From Ophioceras dolichostomum (lineage: Eukaryota > Ascomycota > Sordariomycetes > Magnaporthales > Ophioceraceae): 64,000 nt of DNA. A program made the translations under genes and the position numbers. The stretch covers positions 47,746 through 111,745 of the forward strand of contig PYST01000102.1 of the NCBI GenBank assembly GCA_003049485.1, written 5' to 3'. How positions within the stretch are numbered: the first letter of the stretch is position 1; each line of letters starts with the position of its first letter. This document shows, one piece after another, positions 55,824 through 64,000 of the stretch. The notes below the pieces were generated by a model. The model saw only the letters and a list, made by a program, of their open reading frames with translations, did not search any database and had not been told where the DNA came from.

Positions 55824-57892
55824 ATGACACGACGAATTGTCAGTCTCCTCCCAAGTAAACCCCCGAGTGTGGACAGCCCTTTGTCAAGTGCCTGGGGAAG
55901 AGGCACACATGCTACACGCAGCGGCGTCCCCCTTCATTCGAGCCGGGACACTAATGCTCCTCTCCTTACCTTGCTGCTTTCGCCTCCCTTAGGTCCGTAC
56001 AATAGTGCAGGTCACGACCGCCGCCGCGGTGGCCTTCATCATAATATTCTTCCTCGATCGAAATTTCCGCGTGCTTCCTAATGCGATCCACGAGTACATG
56101 CCGCAACACCATGCGGGCTTGGTGATAACGGACATCACAATCGCGACATGCTCGAGCCTTAACGTGTTCTCGTCATGCACGCTAGACCCGGAGGTGTGGC
56201 ACAGGGTAGAGAAGGACCTCTATCTGGGCAAGGGGATGGTTACGAGCGCATACCTCCACATCCGGCGCAAAAAGGAAGAGGAACTCACAGCGGAGGACAA
56301 GGTGGTTGTGGACGTGACAGTCGGGCGTCTGGACCCTACAACGAGCGGCGCTAAGGGCCAGGCCGACGAGAGGTGGGAATCACGCCCTGCCGGCATATGG
56401 CTCAAGCGGTCGGCCAAGCGCCACGCCAGCGATGATAAAAACGCTATCACGGGAGTGGATCTGCTGTTCGGCGACGACGCGATCGAGATACGTGACGGTT
56501 GGCACATCACGGGCGTGCCGCTGCTTCTGGATGCCTCGCCCAACATCCCCTCGGCCCACCTCACCCTCCGCAGGGGTAGCCAGGCGCCCGAGGTGCCTCG
56601 GCCGGTGCCGCGCATCCGCGACAACGGCAGGTTCAAGATCATGCAGGTCGCCGACCTGCACCTCAGCACAGGCGTGGGCAAGTGCAGGGACGCGATTCCG
56701 GACTCGTACAACGGAGGCAAGTGTGAGGCGGACCCGCGCACGCTGGACTTCGTGTCCAAGATGCTCGACGAGGAGAAGCCCGACCTCGTGGTTCTTAGTG
56801 GGGACCAGGTGAACGGTGGGAGCACTCCAGATGCGCAGTCGGTGAGTGCAAATCCTAGATACCGTCCGAGATATGTGTGGATGAACGGGGGCAAGAAGAT
56901 CTGCTGGCCGTGGACCTTAGGAGGCTGACCCAGACACAGGCCATTTTCAAATTCGCGACGCTGCTCATCAAGCGCAAGCTACCCTGGGTATGCATCTTCG
57001 GTAACCACGACGACGAGAAGGGCGCTATGTCCCGCGCAAGCCAGATGACCATCCTCGAGTCGCTACCCTACTCGCTTTCGAAAGCCGGACCGGAGGACGT
57101 CGACGGCGTGGGCAACTACTACATCGAGATCCTGGCCCGGGGCTCCTCGTCGCACTCCGCCCTGACGCTATACATGCTCGACACGCACTCTTACTCCCCG
57201 CAGGAGCGCAAGTACCCCGGCTACGACTGGCTCAAGAAATCACAGATCGACTGGTTCCACCAGACCGCCCAGTCTCTAAAGAAAAAGCACCACGAGTACA
57301 CCCACGTCCACATGGACGTCTCTTTTATTCACATCCCCTTGCCCGAGTATGCTGCCCCCGACCAGGCTATTGTCGGAAATGTCGGCGAACCCGTCACCGC
57401 TCCTGCATTCAACTCTGGTTTCCGAGATGCCCTTGTCGAGGAGGGCATCGTTATGGTCAGCTGTGGACAGTATGTTCTACTCCTTTTCTCCCCCTCCCCA
57501 TGCCTCGTTCCTCTCATCACTAATCCATCCTATATATCCGTTCGAGGATGCATGCTTTTTGCTTCGAACGTTGCTGACGTCGGGTGCTGCCACACAGTGA
57601 TCACGTAAACGAATACTGCACTCTCTCCGCCGACGAGGAGCTCAATCCAAAGCTGTGGATGTGCTACGCGGGCGGCGTCGGCTTCGGCGGGTACGCCGGG
57701 TACGGCGGCTACGACCGGAAGATACGTGTGTTCGACTTCGATATGAACGTAGGGCGCATCACGACGTGGAAGCGCGTCGAGCACGGCGAGCCTGAGGCCC
57801 TCGCGGCCCGGATCGACGAGCAGATCATCGTCGAGGCCGGGAAGCCCCTTGCGCCTCCGATACCAGATCCAGAACCTGATGAGGCCGCATAA
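55824..57892 (+). CDS. DCR2: Dcr2-like calcineurin-family phosphatase
   Basis: Four exons (55824-55838, 55993-56841, 56940-57469, 57598-57892) encode 562 residues. A membrane segment (about 8-25, TTAAAVAFIIIFFLD) near the N-terminus precedes a family-specific domain with SLNVFSSCTLD and the WHR-DLYLGKG stretch. The metallophosphatase core carries the five usual blocks: D226-L-H228, GD276 in LSGDQVNG, GNHD (309-312), His419 in HIPLPEY and GHDH (464-467). The C-terminal GGVGFGGYAGYGGYDRKIRVF is typical of Dcr2. In budding yeast Dcr2 acts in mitotic exit and dampens the unfolded protein response by dephosphorylating Ire1; the same role here is inference. The first coding exon has only 15 nt (MTRRI), with donor GTCAGT. 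The choice is supported by a stop-free phase-0 join to VRTIVQ and by the match to family N-termini. Confidence 0.92.
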
Positions 57893-60800
57893 TGGATCGG
57901 CTCAGGGCCGCCGCCACTTACTGCCGCTGCTGCCGCCACGCCGGGTACGAAATCACGAAGAAAATAAACGAGAGAAAAGAAACAGCCAGCGGAAGGGAGA
58001 GGGAGGGGAAGAGGAAGGGGGAGGGGAAGAGGGAGAGGGAGACATTGGAAGAGACTTACCCGCTTATACTATCCTGTGATACCACCAACCTTTTCTAGGG
58101 GCTCGCTGGCCCCTTATTTCTTTTCATGCCTGCCACCACCAACCCCCTCCCTGTACGGTGGAGGTGTATAATACTGAGCGACCAACGTCATTTCTGGTCC
58201 CAGACACTCCTGCATTGGTTAGGCGTCTTGTGTCTTTTTTGGGTTCACTACTCGCTACCAGGTTGATTCTTGGAAAAATATGTATATAGTGCAAGAAGAA
58301 GAACACATTCTTATTGATATCTCCGTCTTCTGGTCATGTTATTACCTTATTCTTATTTTTATTTTTACGTCATTTTCTTTCCTAACTCTGAGCTGGTCGG
58401 ACAGGGATAGGGAGGCTTCGCGTAGTTCTCACCAATTTTATGTTGAGTATGGTTCATCAAGGGGCCTCTCCTCTAATGACAGCACGAGCGGCTTCTTGCA
58501 GCGGAAAGCACGGGTACGGATACGTGAGGGGGCGGCGAGGTGTCAGTCGGTCGGGGAGGGAGGTCACAATCTTTCCGTAACAGGAGCCGGAAGTTGGCCC
58601 ACTGTAACCCGGAGGAGGCGGCATCCCCCATGACACTGCCTGCTCCTCGCTTCATCGCGACCGTGCGATCATCACAAGAGCGCGATTTGGCCCCCTTTTT
58701 CACTCAATTCGTTGGCGTTGCATGCGGAGTAAGCCGAGTCAGTTCCATAGAACGTTGAGAGGGGACCTAAACAACCCCTTGAGACAAGTGTCAAGGGAGT
58801 GTAGAAGCGCGCAGAGCTGCGGTGTAACATGGATAACCCAACCGTATGATGCTCCTCGGGTCTGAGATTTAGGCCCGAGTCTCCTGGCCTTCTAACGGCC
58901 AACCCAATTCTCGTTACAGGCCCGGGGCCAACGGCCAGCCCATTGGCCCTGGTGACTCGGGAAGATAATAAGAGGAGGAACAGGAGAGATCGGAGAAAAT
59001 AAACACTGGAAAAATATCTGCAGACGGACGGGATGTCGAGATCTCGAATCGAATCGTATCTCAAAACAGATGGGGTTTGTCAGATAGCCGCAAACAAACC
59101 CACTCAAATTTGGAGATGGGCGTTTATTATGCACGTCCTCCCGGCCATAGGAGTAAGCTGAAAGATTGTGTCGCGGCAACAGACCTCGAAGCAAGCGCGT
59201 CAAAAAGAGACGACTGGTAGGCACCAAGAAATAGCGCCGCAATGGGACGGTTGAAACTTCCGCACATATCGCGCCGCTTTGAAACTCAATCAAGGCACGA
59301 CGGATACGGAAAGCAGACCGGATCCTCAGCAAGCATTGGTACACTGCTACTGTCAAAGTAGTAAGCTGCCAGCTCGCTGGGTCTGCCCAGGACGTGTCGG
59401 TTTCCGCTTTGCCCGGGAACAAACGCCGTCCTCTTGCATGAACCCGCCCCTCTCTCCTAGTTGGACCGTCGATGATAGGGGGACTCCGGTTGAAGTGCAG
59501 AGCATCATGCACGCTCGGAACTGGAACATGACTCCTCCAGATACGGCCGGTCGGTGGTGAGGTCAGGTCTCTTCATACGAACGCTCGCGCAATCCGATGT
59601 CATATGAGCTAGACAAGAAAAAAAAAAGTCCACAGAGCTGTATTTATATCGGCTTCCATAAAAACTGACAAAGAGGGGGTTTTACGGCCAACAGCTGGTC
59701 CGGTCGAGGCGGGGACCCTGAAACCGCACTGGACCGAACGCCAAACCAAGCAGCCGATGCAGCCACGCCGGGGCGGCCACCAGACCACAAGCAAAACCGG
59801 CCTCAGCGAAGGAGGGCCGGTCGGTGGTTACTATCAAGATAGCGGAAGAATCCAATGTTGATTAATGCCAATACCCGAGAGAGATATGCCATAATTTCAG
59901 GGGAATGTTGGACCGATAGGGCGGTTACAGCACAGGGAGGAGGGAGAACAAGAAGGGAACCGGAGGCTGAGACACTGTCCGTCAGCAGCGCTGCGCAGCG
60001 CCTTCGTCATCGGGGATCATTCGCCAGCATGGCAGCCGCATTGGCATGTGATACATGGGAATCCCCGCCACCTCTTAGCGGCATGCTGTGGTTAGCCATT
60101 GTACCACTAACAGCCCGTCCCGCCTGACAGGTTCCCCCTGACCCTCGTCCCCGCTCCGTCGGGGCGTGCGGCCTTGGAGGATCCAACCTTAGCCATGCTG
60201 CGAACCCTGCGAGACCAACTGGCCCCAGAGCCAAACAATGCACCTGTCCACCCGCCCGCCCGCCAATGAATGGCCGAGTCACCACTACCACATTGACTTG
60301 CGCTCCCCAAGTCTTGATCGTCACCATTGTCCTGTCTTTCCATTCGGTTCTGTAGCCCCCATTTTGCCCTATTCACTTTCTTTTCCCGTGAGTAAAGGCC
60401 TCATTTTCAGGGTTTCAAAATATTCTTTTGTTACTTCTTTTTTCCTCACTTACTTTCTATCTTTCTGTTCAAGTGGCTGATTTGGGTTCGATTTGATCAA
60501 CAGGAGCAGCCGCAGTCCAGTTCTGGAACGCCCAAGTGCCCGCCGCCCAAACCTTCCTCCGTCTCCAACTTTCGAACCATCCCGTCCCGTCAGCTGGGCT
60601 GCGCCTGACACACCACTGCTCCAAATACTACCACCACCCACCACCACCATCACTACCACTTCTTCCTCCACCACTGGCAGTTGAATCATCCGAAAAAAGT
60701 CTCGCGCTGCGTCTGCGTGCGTGCGTGTCGACCTTACTACGCTTAGCCTTAGCTGTGGAACCCGCCACACAGCAGGGAATCAAGCACACAACCAAACCTT

Positions 60801-61399
60801 CATCTATCACCCGTCCACCAGCCAGAACCGACCGTTGCGAACTCCCATCATCCCGCAGTCAACCGAATACCAACCTTGCCGACTCTCGTCCAAAACCAGC
60901 TGCAGCGAGCGGTCTCCTGTCCAGCTGTGATCCGAACTCAACTAATAACCAACAACCCTAAAGATCCGTTTCGAAATACCTCCCAGATCCCCTCACTCGA
61001 TTCCTCTTTGCGAAATCCTGTCGTCATCATCCTCATCCATCCTCCGATCCATCCGCACCTACCCGAATCCTCGCCGATTCGTCACGCTCTTTCTTTCCCC
61101 CGAGTCTTGCTCGTGTCTTCGACGTCAGTTTGACTCGACATAATCGATTCTACCGTACACCGGACTCGGCGACGGCGAACGAGACGACGAACAGTAGTCC
61201 GCCCGCGGATGTTGGTTCGTTGGCGGTGACGCCACCCACCTTTCCACACCCTCAGGCTTCCCCCGATAAGAGACCTACATCCGGGGACGACGTCGGCCTG
61301 CGAATATCCCCTCCTAGCGCCCACGGCGGTGCTCTCTCGCTCGCTCTAGACGACGCCGACGAGCACCCCCAAGTTCGCCCACAAGTCAGATAAGCAGCC
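57893..61399. other. Intergenic: DCR2-like 3' region and SSH4 promoter/leader
   Basis: 3.5 kb with no convincing gene. Purine-rich simple sequence lies at 57960-58045. From about 60490 to the SSH4 start the DNA is C/A-rich as in a long 5' leader. A frame open to 61393, with partly coding-like codon use but no ATG, ends seven bases before the SSH4 start. Confidence 0.45.
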
Positions 61400-63276
61400 A
61401 TGGCGCCACCACAGCACTCGTCGTCACCGCTTAACGGCGTCGTGATCGGCCTGCTGTCCTCGTTCGGTTCCGCCATCCTGATCGGCATCGTCTTCGTATG
61501 CGTCTACTGCTTGAGGTATACAACACCAGGCCGGATCCTGCTCGATCGGATCGGCAGGCCCGGCGAGTATGATGATGAGCAGGCGTTCGCGAAGGAGGAG
61601 GCCGAGGCCCTGGAGACGATGGATGATATGCAGAGGACAGAGTACTTGAGAGCAAAGGGTGAGTATCTACCTATCTACCTCGCGATTCGCTGTTCCATTT
61701 CCCTGCGGCGCTGCGAGAATAGTAAAGTTATCGGTCCTCCTTCCAGTGATCTTTATGCCGCAGGCGCTCCAGTTCCGTAGGCTAACAGCTTCGCATCATG
61801 CGTTCTCCCGTCGGCTCAGCTTTCGTACAAGCAAACCCCCCGGAGTCATTGCAGACCGACATATCATTATCGCAGTATCTTGCAATCCAGGAGAAGGGCG
61901 TGTCCGCATGGGAGTTCGAGCCAGAGCTGGAAATTGCGAACTGCTTCGTCGAGGGTCGCACTGAGATCGAGTTCTTCGACTCGGAATGCAGCGTGATGAG
62001 CAACCTCCCTGTCCCGAAGCAGAACGAGGTCTACTACTGGGAAGCCAAGATCTACGACAAGCCTGAAAGCACATTGCTCAGCATCGGCATGTCCACGAAG
62101 CCCTACCCGCTGTTCAGGTTGCCAGGTTAGTCGCAAGCCCCCTTTTCCCCCTTTGTTCCCCCAAGCTATGCTTCCTGATAAGATGATTTTGCGTGCTGAC
62201 CTCCCTGTCCAGGGTTCCACAAGCATTCTGTCGCCTACATCTCCAGCGGAGTCCGCCGCTTCAACCAACCCTTCAACCCTACGAACTATGGCCCACATTA
62301 CTTCCAGGGTGACGTTATCGGCGTCGGCTACCGCCCTCGGACTGGAACCATTTTCTTCACACGGAACGGGAAGCGGTTAGAGGACGTGGTGCACGGCTTG
62401 AAAACGCAGAACTTCTTCCCCTCCATCGGGGCTAACGGCCCTTGCATCGTGCACGTCAACTTCGGACAGTCCGGCTTCGTCTTCATCGAAGCCAACGTGA
62501 AGAAGTGGGGACTAGCGCCGATGACGGGCTCGTTGGCCCCTCCACCCCCTTACGGCTCGGAGCAGGGCAGCATTCTCCTAGAGTCCGGGAGGAAGGATTC
62601 GGGTACCTATGCGCCGGCCAGGGGCCACTCGCAGAGCGTCTCGGTCCTCCCGTATTCGCGCCAGCAGCACGTAATCGACTCTCGTTACGGCCACGGCCGC
62701 TCGCGTTCCGGAAACTACAGATCCCTTCCACCAACCAGCCCCGGCCCCGCCCGAAGCCCGACGGACATTTCTTTGGCCCATCTGGTACCTACAGACGAAG
62801 TTGGCGAGCCAAGCGAGAGCCACAACAACGAAAACGCTGCGGCCGCTGTCGGCTCGGGCTCCCCATCCTTCCGTCACCCCGGGCCAGTGAACACTTCTTC
62901 TGGTGGCGGTGGTGGTGGTGGCGTTGGGCTCGGCCTGCAGGACCCCGACTCCAGCCATCACCACCCGCCGCCTCCCGAGTACACGAGCCCCGTCAGCTCC
63001 GAGCCACCGAGTCGGAGAGCCAGCGAGGACAACGAGAACGCGCCCCTGATCACTATTCAGAACAGGAGACGTGGTGAGTCGTCCGCCACTGTTGTTGCGG
63101 GGTCTGCAAACACCGGCGCTAGCATCGGCAGCGGTAGCGGCAGCACCGGCAGCGGTAACCACCCGAATTCCTCCAACCCTCACCCGGACGGGCCGCCGAT
63201 ACCAAGCTATAGTGATGCGGTTCGGCAGGGCGCCGGTCGGGATCGGAGTGACAGCGCTGTCTCTCACAGGAGGTAA
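61400..63276 (+). CDS. SSH4: Ssh4-like SPRY-domain endosomal/vacuolar ubiquitin-ligase adaptor
   Basis: Three exons (61400-61658, 61820-62125, 62213-63276) give 542 residues. A single membrane helix (about 13-38) is followed by a juxtamembrane acidic segment. A SPRY domain at about 120-270 contains YYWEAKIYDKP, LLSIGMSTKPYPLFRLPGFH, GDVIGVGYRP and IFFTRNGKRL. The call rests on the strongly conserved ESLQTDISLSQYLAIQEKG and WEFEPELEIANCFVE segments, which are diagnostic for Ssh4. Ssh4 works on endosomes and vacuoles, recruiting the Rsp5 ubiquitin ligase to membrane cargo for multivesicular-body sorting. Two PPxY motifs, the kind read by Rsp5 WW domains, are visible in the tail: PPPY at 299-302 and PPEY at 442-445. 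The rest of the tail is Ser/Gly/Pro-rich and disordered-looking. Intron borders are consensus and phases agree. Confidence 0.94.
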
Positions 63277-64000
63277 TAGGGGAAACGATGAGTTGAAGGA
63301 AGGAGGAGGGAGAATCAGTTTCATGTGCTTCTTTCTACCCATCCGCTTGCCTCATCACACTCACACTACACACGCACACATCATAACACACAGCACAGGC
63401 TTTAACCCACAACTCTGGACCGCTGGACGATTTTTCAATAGACGAATATCCCCACGGCGACGACAAAAGCATTAGCGACGGACGGCCCCGATTTGCTTCT
63501 GCATTTGGTTCACGACGCATTTATGTTGGGTTTGGGATGGCGGTTGGCTCACATCGTCTCTCTTCCTTCTCAAAGCCTCTTTTCCTTTTTTTTCCTCTTC
63601 TTTTGTCGCTCTTGATTTTTCGAAATGGTTCCAAACAAACAGGCATTGTACCGGAGAAATTGGGTTTTGGTTAGGATTATTTGTTATTTTCAGGAATTGG
63701 GACCGCACAACAGACAGGCCTCACTCTTACTGTGAGACAAGAGTTTTGTTGTATAAGAGGGATGGGCTAGGGAAGGAGTAAATGGGGATTGTGGAACAAA
63801 GCAAGAGACAGAGAAGGGGAAGAAGGAAAGAAATATACCCGCACAACGCATTTTCCCTTTTGTTGAATCACTTACATTAAAGTCCGGGCTGGCTTGTCTT
63901 GTTGCCTAGCTGTCTCTTCTTTTTGGCTGCTCTCCGATATATCGTTTTGGGTGTCTCCGCTCTGCCTTCATCCCTAGAGAGGCATAGAGTGAAATAGGGG
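63277..64000. other. SSH4 3' region
   Basis: Downstream of the SSH4 stop there is no further coding signal before the window ends. A CACA-rich stretch (about 63355-63400) and T-rich DNA (63540-63630) probably belong to the 3' untranslated region. Confidence 0.45.

Overview
The window is nuclear DNA of a filamentous ascomycete (Pezizomycotina, most likely a Sordariomycete). The evidence is short introns with GTAAGT-type donors, CTAAC branch sites and CAG acceptors; strong G/C preference at third codon positions; widely spaced genes; and protein families typical of these fungi (PFF1-type vacuolar protease, Dcr2 phosphatase, Ssh4, fungal promethin, a Zn2Cys6 regulator). Eleven protein-coding genes are supported. 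I found no tRNA, rRNA, transposase, CRISPR array or intact mobile element. One assembly gap lies at 11602-11647.

Layout. 1-966: 3' part of a glutathione S-transferase. 1806-4721: branchpoint-bridging protein (SF1/Msl5). 6086-7696: lipid-droplet-associated serine hydrolase. 8251-11019 (minus): secreted S41-family peptidase. 13139-15319 (minus): F-box protein. 16447-17246: promethin/LDAF1-like lipid-droplet assembly protein. 18129-21751: vacuolar membrane metalloprotease. 21752-49536: a gene desert of nearly 28 kb whose only convincing gene is a Zn2Cys6 transcription factor at 40477-43100. 49537-52660 (minus): transportin/Kap104. 55824-57892: Dcr2-like phosphatase. 61400-63276: Ssh4-like SPRY adaptor.

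These are mostly housekeeping genes in splicing, nuclear import, lipid droplets, vacuolar and endosomal protein turnover, and cell-cycle/ER-stress phosphatase activity. They do not form a biosynthetic cluster. Two lipid-droplet genes (hydrolase and promethin) lie about 9 kb apart, and two vacuole/endosome genes (PFF1, SSH4) lie in the same window.

The most striking observation is in the branchpoint-bridging protein gene. Its second intron is the longest coding-region intron in the window. Directly after the 5' splice site it carries five copies of the branchpoint consensus CTAAC at 8-9 nt spacing, which is the RNA motif this protein recognises. A second, pyrimidine-rich 3' splice site follows, and its use would lead to an early stop before the KH domain. 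This looks like a built-in autoregulatory splicing switch. Other points are a possible extra C-terminal exon and in-frame skippable DNA-binding exons in the Zn2Cys6 gene, a recurrent ACCTA/TAGGT motif confined to noncoding DNA, a 13-bp minisatellite, and an 18-bp perfect palindrome. Exon boundaries were placed by eye from splice consensus, reading phase and family knowledge; no transcript data were available.
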